DNA of 64,000 nucleotides from Papaver somniferum. Taxonomy: Eukaryota; Streptophyta; Magnoliopsida; Ranunculales; Papaveraceae. The stretch covers positions 84,423,089 to 84,487,088 of the forward strand of contig NC_039365.1 in NCBI RefSeq assembly GCF_003573695.1, written 5' to 3'. A program made the translations under genes and the position numbers. The notes beneath the pieces were generated by a model, which was given only the letters and a program-made list of their open reading frames with translations, did no database searches and was not told the DNA's origin. This document shows, piece by piece, positions 37,770 through 49,886 of this stretch (the stretch's first letter is position 1; every line of letters begins with the position of its first letter).

Positions 37770-40547
37770 TGAAAAAAGCGGGGGTCTAACAACCACACCC
37801 AATATTTCGTCTGGCAATCTGAATAGACAAACTCCAATATATTTTCAAGAGAATCAACTAGACAATCAGACTCAATCTATAGAAAAGTATATCAAAGAGT
37901 TTTATATCTTTGTTTCACAATGTAATAAGCAAATTAAACAGATAGAAATCTGTGATCCTGATTATCATGTGAAACAACTTGAACGTTACCAAAGACCAAT
38001 GTTCAAGTGTCAATCAATTTATATCAACGACCAAAGGTTGGATTATCTAATTGATTGATCTCAACGCACAACCTATAATATTTCAATTATATAACAAAAT
38101 ATAATGCGGAAAAGAAAAAACACAGACATCAAAAGTTTGTTTACGAGGAAAATGCAGAAAAACCCCGGGACCTACTCCAGATTTGAACACCACACTGTAT
38201 TAAGCCGCTACAGACACTAGTATACTACCAGTGAACCTTAATCAATCTCACACTGATTCATGGTACAGTCGTGCTCCTTATGTCTCTGATCCCAGCAGGA
38301 TACTACGTACTTGATTCCCTTAGCTGATCTCACCCACAACCAAGAGTTGCTACGACCCAAAGTCGAAGACTTGATAAACAAATATGTCTCACACAGAAAA
38401 GTCTATTGGAATAGATAAATCTTTCTCCCACAGAAATAGCTACGAGTTTTTTTTCGTCTTTTGATTAATCAAGGTGCACATGAACCAATTGATAAACCCG
38501 ACTTATATTCCCGAAGAACAGCCCAGTATTGTCAATCACCTCACAATAATCTTAATCGTATGGTAGCGAAACAAGATATTGTGGAATCACAAACGATGAG
38601 ACGAAGATATTTGTGACTACTTTTTATCTTGCATATCGGAGAATCAATCCCGAGCAAATATTAAAGAATATAGTACTCAATACGATAGAACAAGGCAAGA
38701 TCACAGCACACAACTACATAGAAAATAGTTGGGTCTGGCTTCACAATCCCAATGAAGTGTTTAAGTCGTTAACCTACAGGGATTCGTGAAAAACCTAAGG
38801 TTAAAGGAGAAGCGACTCTATCTTATGCAACTAGTATCACACAGGAGGTGCGGGGATTAGGTTTCCCAGTTGTTAGAGTTCTCCTTTATATAGTTTTCAA
38901 ATCAGGGTTTGCAATCTTAGTTACCTTGGTAACAAAGCATTCAATATTCACCGTTAGATTAAAACCTGATTAGATTCAAGATAATATCTTTCAACCATCA
39001 GATCGAACTTAGCTTGTTATACACAAATGAAATGTACCCTCATTTAGGTTTAAGTAACCGTACCTAAACGTGTACACCATGTTGCCTCAACAGTAATTAA
39101 CCAAGGTTAGCTATATGAACACTCTCATATCAACCTTATTCATTTTAACCATAACTAGTTCAAATGACTCAAATGAAACTAGTTAAAGAGTTGTTCAATT
39201 GCCATATTCTCGTAAAAGTATAAAAAAACACAATTGAAGCAAAATCGATTTGATTTACTCGAATCACTTCATGAAAATTATAGCCACGGTTTGCAAAGAA
39301 TGCATTCCTTAATATATAAATGTATTAGTTCATGAGTCAGACGATTTTAGAACTTTAACCACTCAAGTATGCATACGGGTACGCATACCTAAGTAGACGA
39401 TCTGAGTTTGGGTTCGCCAGTATGCGAATGGGTACACATACTTAAGTACACTTCCAAAATCCAGCAGAAATTCCCGGACCTATACCTTACGCAAGTATAC
39501 GTACCGGTATGTGTACTTGGTACATGGAATTTCACAACTACAAGTACGCTTACGGGTATGCATACTTTAGTTCCGGTCATGGATCACATCCATGCAAGAA
39601 TGCACACTATGTTTATAATCCAGTGATGGTTACGTATTCTAGACTCTATTTCAATCATTGGAACTTTCTTAGAGGACGAAAATAACCGTTTTCACACACT
39701 ATTAGCATCAAAGCAATTTTCAAGTTATTGTACTTGGGTACGCATACTTAAGTACACTTCCAAAACCCATCAGAAATTCCCGGACCTATACCTTACACAA
39801 GTGTACGTACCGGTATGTATACTTGGTACATGGAATTTCACAATTACAAGTACGCATACGGGTATGCATACTTTAGTTCCGGTCATGGATCACATACATG
39901 CAAGAATGCACACTGTGTTTATAATCCAGTGATGGTTAAGTATTTTAAACTCTATTTCAATCATTGAAACTTTCTTAGAAGACGACAATAACCGTTTTCA
40001 CACATTATTAGCATCAAAGCAATTTTTAAGTTATTGAAATAATCATAACGAATTCGAAATCTACACCAAATGATTGTATCACACAAACCATGTAAGATGT
40101 TACTCTGCAATTTTCACATGATCATATTTTGAATTTCGTCAAGAATATAAGATGAACTTGGTTGAAGCGAAATCTTACCAACACATATTTCGAGAAATAT
40201 GTAAGCGAATTAAACTCGGCTCGAAATCTCAAATGTGTATAATCGACAACTATATAGTAATATGACTTTTGTCTCAATATAAGAGATAAAGTAGAAATAT
40301 ACTTTCCAAGTGATAGATGAGTTTTAGTCTCCACATACTTTTGTTGATGAAGTTCCACAAGCTCTCCTTGGTAGTTCTTCGTCTTCAGTTGATGAACTTC
40401 TTCCAATGCTCAACTACACAATCTATCCTACTCCGAGACATCATTATAAGTAAACTAGAAATCAAGACTTACAATTTTGATCACTAACATTGACAAACAA
40501 GCTTGAGATAGCAACGCTTGCGATTTCGACCGAGCAGTGCTCTAACA
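37770..40547 (-). repeat. LTR (3' LTR of the minus-strand element)
   Basis: 2778 bp. A segment at about 39405-39620 containing palindromic TACGCATACGGGTATGCATA motifs is duplicated at about 39728-39945. Confidence 0.8.
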
Positions 40548-41959
40548 ATCTCCCCCTTTGTAAATTTTAGTGACAAAACTATCAATACATATGGATTACA
40601 AAATAAATAAGCTTTGTAGATTCTCATCCAAATGCTTGATCTCCTTGGTTCTTCAACATTACTCGAAATCTTCACCACTTCCAAGTACTCCAATGATTTC
40701 AAATGTGTGCAACTCAGCATCATAGTTGTTGAAGATCCATAACAATAACAATGAGAAAACAGTTGCTCTCAATCATTGTTATGAAGTGTCATCGTATCAT
40801 TACACAACATCAAAGTTCAATTGTATCACAACTTTGACAACAATACTATGGTGATATGTATCACCCCCCCTAGTCAGTACTTCATTCACAATGAAAACCA
40901 CTCCCCCTTACATAATGATCCGTAAACCATATGTATTTGTAGTGTGAACTACACATTAATTCTCTCCCTTTTTGGTCAATATAAATTAGCAAAGGTACGA
41001 AAACTAGTGGGATCCTCATGAAATATTCATAGAGATACTTCATGACCAAAAGAGAACAACATACCAACTTGTTTCGATGATTTCACATAGTCGAAACTTA
41101 GTGTATTCATCAAGGAGTTTATAAAGATACAAGATAACTCCTACAATGTTCCACAACCGCACTCCCCACAAAGATTTGGCAATTAAGCACAAGTTCAATT
41201 AAGAACTCTCCCCCATAAAATGTCATTCCCGAAAGAACAACAAGAGCGACCTTACTTTTACAAGAAAACATGGATTTTTTTGGACATTACAAATCACATG
41301 AAACATGAATTTGTATCCAAAAATCTCAATTGAATTAACCACAAGAAAAATGATCAATTCAATTGGTCATTCTCAACATAAGAGAACTTACGAAGCAACA
41401 TAGTACATACACAAAGATGTGGATCAGGGAAAGACTAATACTGCGGAATAATCAAAGATTCATTCTATTTTTCATCACTATTTGCACAATGACATATAAT
41501 AGAATTCATCTTTGTAAACAAAATTTCATCCTTTGTTTCATCAATATTTGCACAATGACATAAAAGGCTTAACTTTTGTAATCAAAAGTTCATTCTATCT
41601 TTTATCAATACATTCATACCGACATATAATAGAGTTAACTTTTGAGCAAATATGGGGCAGTCAAGGTTCACGGTCGTAAATAACATATCCCATAACAGTT
41701 TGCAATGTATAAAACCATAAATATTAATACTGCAAAAATGATCTTTCAAATCAATTTAAAAATTTAAAAAAATAAATCTAAAAACATTGTAAGATGAAAA
41801 CATTGGCAACAGCTATGTGTACTCACAATAATGGCTATTCCAAACCCTAGTTAAGCTTCTTAAAAACACAAGAATAAATTCTCATAAGAAGTTTCCTATA
41901 CAATCATTGAAAAGAACAAAAGAAATTCTAAGACCAACACAACCAAACACACGTTAAAA

Positions 41960-43842
41960 TCAGAGATTGTGCTTAGTATCTTCACGGATTTCTAGACCTT
42001 CAAGCTTGTGACTGATATCATCAACAACTTCTTTGGAGAAGATATCCTCTTTGAGAAGATCCTTAACATGTGACTTCATGAGAACAAGGTCAGAGTTAAC
42101 ATTTTTCAACTCGGTTTGTAACACATCAAGATCATTATTAGAGTTTTCAAGCTTCAGTTTTGCTATCCCGGGATCATTGAGAAAACCATGAACTACTTCA
42201 GCAGAAACCATCTCGACATTTTCTCGATCTTGATGAGAGTATGCATAAAAGCATGATGCACCGGGATGAAGATTTCCAACTTTAACAATGGTTCTTTTCT
42301 TCTTTACTTCGAAGTCAAAATAAATAGAGTTATTGATAAAATATTCCGGAAAATCCCAAGAACACGGAGGAGCAACCATTCTAGATAGAATAAACCTGGA
42401 GTAAGCGTAATCAAGCAGAAGGTTTTGGTATTTAAATGGTTTCTCAAGGAAACACAGTTTAGGGTTTCCAAAGAAGGTCTGTAACAAGTAATATGGGTAC
42501 CCGTGCGAACACAAACTAGACACCCATAGTCGGAAAATACCCTAATAGTGAAAAACATAACGCAAGAAAGCAGAGTTTTGCTACACGAATAATTTTACAC
42601 AAATTAGCTCGATAAATTTTACATTTTCATCAGAGAAAAATTTAGAGTATAAGAGTAGCATTTTGACATATAAAAAAAAAGACAAAAGCATGACAAAAAA
42701 AAACTACTTATGCAAAAATGTTTGTGAATGATAATCTAGCTAAGAACGATAAGAGAATAGCTAGACAGTCAGAAGACATTTTTCATAAGTATACCTGACC
42801 ATCTCTCACTCAACCAGGTTTTTTGTGAGTGAGATTTCAACCTTGTGATCAATTAGTACAAGTATGAGCCTTGAGCTCATCAAATGAACGTTGCTTTCGG
42901 TTAAATATCTTTCTCCCGATCTTTGGAGGAAAACCGTTATGATGTGAAAAGTTATCATAAAGTTTACTATCATCAAAATACGACGCATAGATTTTGTTCT
43001 TACCTGAAGAAATTTATTCAGAGGGAATTGACAGCCTGTTAAGAATTTCTTTATAAACTTCAATTATCATTTTTAGGTTGTCTTCCATCTTTCCATTTCT
43101 GCTTCCTTCTCCTGGTACCCTTTTCACATCCTGAACAACATTATCTCCCTTTTTGATATAAGAAAACCCATGAGTTCTTCTTGAACCAAATGGTTTAGGA
43201 AGACTATTTCGCAATTAAACATTTGAGGAACACATCAAACTGACTTTCTTGGTGGGGTACACAGGGTGAGTACTAAAACCAATTGGTTTAGACATACGAA
43301 TGTCAGTTACACCTTTGAGAATTAGATCTAAGGTGTGTTGAAGACGATCAATAGAATTGTCATTCAACCTAGATTTCCTCTTTTGTTCACCACGTCTTTT
43401 TGAATTACAAAAGAGACACTTTCTGATCACCTAAGTGATTAGACAGAATAGTCTTAATACCATCGTTGGGAGATATCTCCTTCCATGTGCTGTGGATATT
43501 CCTTGATTAGAGGAAGACACGAGCAAGATTTTTTCAACAGGAATGGATTTTGATTTTGCTTCTCGAACAATTTTTTTTTTCAGTTAACTCAGAAGTAGTT
43601 GGTATGGTGGACTCCTTGGAACATTCTTGAATAGAGAGTTTACTCAAGAGAATTTCAGTTTCCAAAGCATCCTCTTTGAGTTTTCCCTCAAGCAGAGTTT
43701 GTGAAGAACAAACTGAGGTGATTTCCTCACGAAGAACCTTTAGAAGAGAGTCATGCTCATTTATCATACCAACAAGGACATTGAATTTGTGTTTCAACCG
43801 GTTGACATCATCAGCCTGGATTCTAACAAGTTTTAGAATCAC
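41960..43842 (-). pseudogene. Broken gag-like frames of the SIRE-like element
   Basis: Minus-strand frames at 43534-43842, 43215-43430 and 41960-42523. They carry coiled-coil-like stretches (ADDVNRLKHKFNVLVG, LENSNNDLDVLQTELKN) and a partial Cys-rich CLFCNSK motif. They are gag-like by character and place, but no domain is certain. Stops separate them and no pol is present. Confidence 0.4.
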
Positions 43843-44116
43843 TGCACTCTCTTTGGTTTTATCCCTTTCAACTTCAGAGTCAGACTCGTCCGTAAGGTAA
43901 TCTGGTTAACACTTGTCAATAAAAGTCTGTTTCGTTAGAACACTAGGTTCGTCTATATTCGAGATTTACAAATATTTCTCTTTAATAGATTTCATAGAAA
44001 CAGAACTTCTGTTACTGGTGATGTGTTTATCAGAGATGGCACTTCTGTCCATATTCAGATCTCAACAAACACAGACTTGTAAGATCTTAATTGTGTTTGC
44101 CTGCTATGATACCAAT

Positions 44117-46381
44117 TGAAAGAGCGGGGGTCTAACAACCACACCCAATATTTCGTTTGGCAATCTGTATGAACTAACTCCAATATACTTTTAAGAGACT
44201 CAACCACCAAGTCAGTCCCAAACCTGCTGAATCTCTGAAATGTTGAACAACACTCTTGATCCAGAAATCATGACAAATTAAATCTGAAAAAGCGGGGGTC
44301 TAACAACCACACCCAATATTTCGTTTGGCAATCTGAATAGACAAACTCCAATATACTTTTAAGAGAATCAACTAGACAGTCAGACTCGATCTATATAAAA
44401 GTATATCAAAGAGTTTTGTATCTTTGTTTCACAATGTAATAAGCAAATCAAACAAATAGAAATCCGTGAGCCTGATTATTATGTGAAACAACTTGAACGG
44501 TACCAAAGACCAATATTTATGTGTCAATCAATTTATATCAACAACCAAAAGTTGGATTATTTAATTAATTGATCTCAACGCACAACATATGATACTTCAA
44601 TTATATAACAAAATATAACGCGGAAAAGAAATAACACAGACACCAAAATTTTGTTAACAAGGAAAATGCAGAAAAACTCCGGGACCCAGTCCAGATTTAA
44701 GCACCACACTGTATTAAGCCGCTACAGACACTAGCCTACTACCAGTGAACTTCAGACTGGAATTTAGTTGAACCCTAATCCATTTCACACTGATTCAAGG
44801 TACAGTCGTGATCCTTACGTCTCTGATCCCAGCAGAATACTACGCATTTGATTCCCTTAGCTGATCTCACACACAACCAAGAGTTGCTACGACCCAGAGT
44901 CGAAGACTTGATAAACAAATCTGTCTCACACAGAAAAGCCTATTGGAATAGATAAATCTGTCTCCCATAGAAATACCTATGAGTTTTTTTTCGGTCTTTT
45001 GATTAATCAAGGTTCACAGGAACCAATTTATATTCCCGAAGAACAACCTAGTATTATCAATCACCTCACAATAATCTTAATCGTATGGTAGCGAAACAAG
45101 GTATTGTGGAATCACAAACGATGAGACGAAGATGTTAGTGACTAGTTTTTATCTTGCCTATCAGAGAATCAATCTCGAGGAAATATTAAAGAAGACAGTA
45201 CTCAATACGATAGAATAGGGCAAGATCAGAACATACAACTACAGAGAAAATAGTAACCGTACCTAAACGTGTACACCATGTTAGCTCAACAGTAGTTAAC
45301 CAAGGTTAGCCACATGAACACTCTCATATGAACCTTATTCGTCTTTACCATAACTAGTTCAAATGACTCAAATGAAACTAGTTAAGGAGTTGTTTAATTG
45401 CCATATTCTCATAGAAGTATACAAGAACACAATTGAAGCAAAGTCGGTTCGATTCACTCGAATCAATTCATGAACATTATAGCCACGGTTTCCAAAGAAT
45501 GCATTCCTTAATATATAAATGTATTAAATAGCCGGTCTGAGTTTGGGTTCGCCAGTATGCGAACGGGTATGCATACTTAAGTACATTTCCAAAACCCAAC
45601 AGAAATTCCCGGACATATACCTTACGCAAGTATGAGTACCGGTATGTGTACTTGGTACACGGAATTTCACAACTACAAGTACGCATAGGGGTATGCATAC
45701 TTTAGTTCCGGTCATGGATCATATACATGCAAGAATGAACATTATGTTTATAATCCAATGATGGTTAAGTATTCTAAACTCTATTTAAATCATTGAAACT
45801 TTCTTATAGGATGGCAATAGCCGTTCTCACACATTATTAGCATCAAAGCAATTTTCAAGTTATTGAAATAATCATAACGAAACATTCCAAGTCTACACCA
45901 AATGATTCTATCACACAAACCATGTAAGGTGTTACTCGGCGATTTTCACATGATCATCTTTTGACTTTCGTCAGGAATATAAGATGAACTTGGTTGAAGC
46001 GAAAGCTTACCAACACATATTTCGAGAAATATGTAAGCGAGTTAAACTCGGCTCGAAATCTCAAATGTGTATAATCGACAACTATATAATAATACGACTT
46101 TTTTCTCAATACAGAAGATAGAGTAGAAATAGACTTTCCAAGTGACATATGAGTTTTAATCTCCACATACATTTTGATGATGAAGTTCCACAAGCTCTCC
46201 TTAGTAATTATTCTTCTGTAATTGATGAACGCCGTGAAGTCTAGTTCTCAACTACACAATCTATCCTAGTCCGAGACATCACTATAAGTAGACTAGAAAT
46301 CAAGAATTATAGTTTTGATCACTAACATTGAAAAACAAGCTTGAGATAGCAACACTTGCGAGTTCGATCGAGCAGTTAACA
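44117..46381 (-). repeat. LTR (5' LTR of the minus-strand element) with duplicated end
   Basis: 2265 bp. The terminal sequence GAGCGGGGGTCTAACAACC begins at 44117 and again at about 44286 as AAAAGCGGGGGTCTAACAAC. The first about 169 bp is therefore a second, partial copy of the LTR end next to the primer-binding site. Confidence 0.7.
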
Positions 46382-47567
46382 CACACCATCGCGACATATT
46401 GGCTAGACATGATCAAGCCGCTGGCTACGCCGCATATCTCATAAGGTACCTTAGCTAAGGCCATGGAATAGCCATTGTGGCTTACATCGCTTTGGCTAAG
46501 AAAATGGACTAATAAATCAGAAAAAATCACTCCAAAATAACTGACTAAGTCTCGAACACAATTTGGCAGAAATGGCCTGCGGCATATTCACCATAGCGCA
46601 AAATCGTAAGCCGTGCGACTTTCACGGCCTTGGAAGCCTAGGCCAAGGCCACAACACGTTGTCGTGCGATTTTCACGGCCTTGGCAGCCTAGGCCGAGTC
46701 CACACCACGTTGTCGTGCGACTTTCACGGCCTTGGAAGCCTAGGACAAGGCCATAACACGTAGACGCGACATTCACGGCCTTGGCATCTTAGGCCACTGC
46801 CATGGCACGTCGTCGTGCGTCATTCTAGACCATTGTAGCTGAGTCCAAGGCCATGGCAAGACTCTATGCACTGTTTTCGGCCAAAAAAGCCTATGCCACA
46901 ACAAGCCACGATTGTGCTCTAAACATATGGCATGTTATCAATGGCTATGATTTAGCCTAATTAAGATGAGATCTATGATTCATTAAAAACACCTGAGAAA
47001 GATCAAAATACATCACGTGGGGGTGGGGGAGTGTTCTTCATAGAGCATTGTTCTGGTGGTCTACGACAACATGCGGTGTGGCAACACCCTATGTGAAAAG
47101 TTTAAGTAATGTGGTAGTTATAGTAGTAGGAGATGTAGTGGGCGTAACATAAATGGGTTTTCTGGAAACTTCCCTATATTATCTCACACAAACCCATCAT
47201 CTTCATCTCTCCATAACTCACGACTTCCACTACTCACGAAATTGACATTGCGTATTCTAAACTAATATAAATAGGCCGCTTAGCCTATTCAGAAAAAATG
47301 AACAAGCTTTCATACTTAAAAGCTCTGTATTCTTCATAGTTTTCAATACCCAATACACACAATTCAATAGCATTGCCAACTTCTTAAACTTTTCTGCTTT
47401 CCTCCCCTAACATCAACCTATCTTCCTCTCCATCGTGACCGAAGCAGGACGGAACGGCTGCCATCATGGTTTAGGCTTGTCCTGTTCGATTTTGATTTTC
47501 GAACCTAAACAGAAAGTACCACAGCGGTGCATTTGTTTTACCTGAAAGTAATTTTCAGGTACTAACA
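46382..47567 (+). repeat. Gypsy 5' LTR, second part
   Basis: Continues the LTR interrupted at 37769. The part 46387-46760 is collinear with 54963-55394, and the part to 47567 ends CAGGTACTAACA before the primer-binding-like site. Confidence 0.75.
46611..46860 (+). repeat. 51-bp tandem repeat in the Gypsy 5' LTR
   Basis: Five increasingly diverged units of GTCGTGCGACTTTCACGGCC followed by TTGG(A/C)AGCCTAGGCCAAGGC and CACAACACGTT. The same array occurs at 55215-55394 in the 3' LTR. Confidence 0.85.
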
Positions 47568-47656
47568 ATTGGCGACCACAGACGGAGATCAACCTCTCGG
47601 TCACGAAATCAGATTCTCCATCCATGTGAAAATCAGTTCTTCAACCTTTTGAAAAC

Positions 47657-48967
47657 ATGGTAGAGCTTAGATCCTGTGCAAGGGTTGATCCCAGTTCCAG
47701 CAACCTCAATGGTCCAGATCCTGAAAATGTCTCTCGCAATATCGTACCGGAAAACAACACTACTCCTCCTACCGGTGGCGCGGAAGGTGCTTCCAACAAT
47801 GAAGGAAGAAATGAAGAAACGCTTCTGAGCATAGCCGATTTGATGCAGAGACAAAAAAACCTGGCGAAGACGCAGGAACAGATGGCGATAACTCAGACAG
47901 AAGTACTTACCTGCCTCAAAACTTTAACAGCGCAGTTAACTCCGGAGTAGCGTCAAGTTCAGACAGAATAGGCCCAGAATGTCCCTGGATCCTCCATAAG
48001 TATCGAAGATTTAAGGGAACAACCACGAGAAGATGGTGTTCGCACTATTGTACCAGAAAACAATCAGCAACCAAATTTCATCACTCGACAAGATTTGGAG
48101 AAACTCCTGCAAAACCGTGGAAGAGAGGAGTCGTCATTATTCCACCACCACCAACCACCTTATACTGAGGATGTTCAGAAAGCACCAATACCAAGAGGAT
48201 ATGTATCACCTACCTTTTCTCTTTATGATGGGACAGGTAACGTCCGTGAACACATCTTCATATTTCCAGAAGCTTAGGAGTGCATGAATACCACCAGGTA
48301 TTGCGACTCAAAGAATTTTCTAAGTCACTCACTGGAAGGGCGTATACTTCGTACAATAATCTCGCCCCAAACAGTATATCAAGCTGGTCTGAGTTGGTGA
48401 GTGCTTTCTATGGAAAGTATTTCTTTGTTTCCGAGAAAATTACGTTCTCAGATCTGGGAAGGATGTTTCAGCGCAACAACGAGAATCCCGAAGATTATTT
48501 CAAGAGATACAAAATCCAAGCCCTCGACTGCCATGACCCAAAACATAACAAAGCAGCAACTAGTGGAATCATGTATCAACGGTATGATCCCTGTGTATCA
48601 CGCCTTACTTGAAAACTTACATTTTCAAACTTTCTCGGAATTGCACGAAGCGTCCAAGCGATCATCCACAAGCGCCCCGTCACTACTGGAAAGAACAAGA
48701 TCAGCTAAGGATGAAGGCTGCGACACCTGAGGAAATATGCGTTTAATCAACAAACAATACTCAGTTCAACCCTCTATCGGTGTTGTCACCAACCAGGAGC
48801 CGAAGAGAAAAGTCGCACCTCAGCAAGCTCCTCGAGCAAAACATGCCATGTTTTCCCCAGCACCTGCACAGGGTCCTCAAAAGGCGGCATGGCAACAACC
48901 ACCGGCAAAATCGAATACGGCGTTTCCTGACTTCCCTGCTCAATTGAAGAGGTTCTCGAATTACTAG
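47657..48967 (+). pseudogene. Gypsy gag polyprotein, frameshifted
   Basis: Starts at the ATG at 47657, 90 bp after the LTR. The first frame runs to a stop at 47950 and contains a glutamine-rich coiled coil (LMQRQKNLAKTQEQMAITQT). The next blocks, in other frames, carry the Gypsy gag core: LYDGTGNVREH near 48222, then LKEFSKSLTGRAYTSYNNL, SISSWSELVSAFYGKYF and ITFSDLGRMFQRNNE at 48310-48480. Several stops and frame changes break it, so it encodes no functional capsid. Confidence 0.8.
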
Positions 48968-49263
48968 AAGTCTAGATATAAGATGAAGCTATCAAAATTA
49001 TTGTCGCTTCCACAGGTTCGTCAATCACCCTAATCGTGAATGTAATGGGCTGAAGCATATCTTTAGGAAAAAGATAGAATCAGGAGAATTGCACTTGGGG
49101 ACTGAAGGCATTCACAGAGATCCCCTACCTGTCAGAAATTTCACTCTTTCCGAGGAATCCGTTGACAAGACGGTTCAGAGTCTAATGGAACTTATGTGCT
49201 AACTTCTTTATCTTTCAAAGGGTCAACGCATGGATATCTTCACATCCCTCAATCGAGTCATCT

Positions 49264-49620
49264 ATGGTAAGCGCCTGCTTTTTGCCAAAAAAGTCACTAT
49301 TCCATACAAGCCTGCTCCCAAGATCGAGATTCAGACAGATCGAATTCAAAGAAACACTTATTGATGCCCGATCGGATATCAACATCATAACTACCAAAGC
49401 TTTGCAGGCTGCTGAAATTTTCAGACACGAAGCTGTGCACGCACCTGCCATGATTCAAGATCCATAAATGCCTATGGTCGCGTCACCCTCAAAGTAAACA
49501 TAGGGAATGTTGAGACAGATGCTACATTTTAGAATCAAGGAAAATATGGGTTATGATATAGTCCTCGGCCGTCCATGGACCCATATCAGTAAAACCAAGT
49601 TCGACACGCCCCTGCCATAG
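49264..49620 (+). pseudogene. Gypsy aspartic protease remnant
   Basis: IEFKETLIDARSDINII corresponds to the catalytic LID-G-(S/G)-S-INI motif of retroviral-type proteases, with the two residues after Asp altered. Further on, in another frame, DIVLGRPWTHISKTKFD matches the conserved LGRPW block. The catalytic motif is damaged. Confidence 0.65.
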
Positions 49621-49886
49621 AAGCCGCCCCTGAAAGATTCGTTTGGAAATGATGGACGATCAAAATACCATGTTGACTACTCACCTTCGCAAAATGTTGA
49701 ACCTGATTCGATAACAATGTTTGAGGAAAAGATGAAGCTGTGCACCCTTGGAACTCCGCTACAAGTAAGTCCTACTCCACATATCTCATCGGAAACATCC
49801 ATCTCGCAACTTGTCAAGACTTGGGGACTTGACCGGCTATCAATCCCATGTTGACTTGAAGATGCGAATGGGAGGATGATCCTTTT

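Larger units (their letters stand above)
37770..46381 (-). mobile_element. Non-autonomous Copia/SIRE-like LTR element, 8.6 kb
   Basis: LTRs 37770-40547 and 44117-46381 begin TG and end CA on the plus strand. A perfect 5-bp duplication CACAC lies at 37765-37769 and 46382-46386. In minus orientation a PBS-like TTGGTATCATAGCAGGC abuts the LTR at about 44116, and a polypurine tract AAAGGGGGAGAT abuts the other at 40548. The 3.6-kb interior holds only broken gag-like frames and no reverse transcriptase. The left LTR lacks nothing obvious, whereas the right LTR lacks about 320 bp corresponding to 38733-39055. The LTRs differ by roughly 5% in their first 110 bp, so the insertion is not recent. Confidence 0.85.

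Noticed and set aside
39389..39626. Open frames with THTGTYTCVRY-like peptides in LTRs
   Set aside because: Recur in every LTR copy and derive from the palindromic GCATACGGGTATGC motifs.
46563..46776. Open frames with repeated DFHGLGSLG or RESRTTT peptides in the Gypsy LTR
   Set aside because: They are translations of the 51-bp tandem repeat, not genes.
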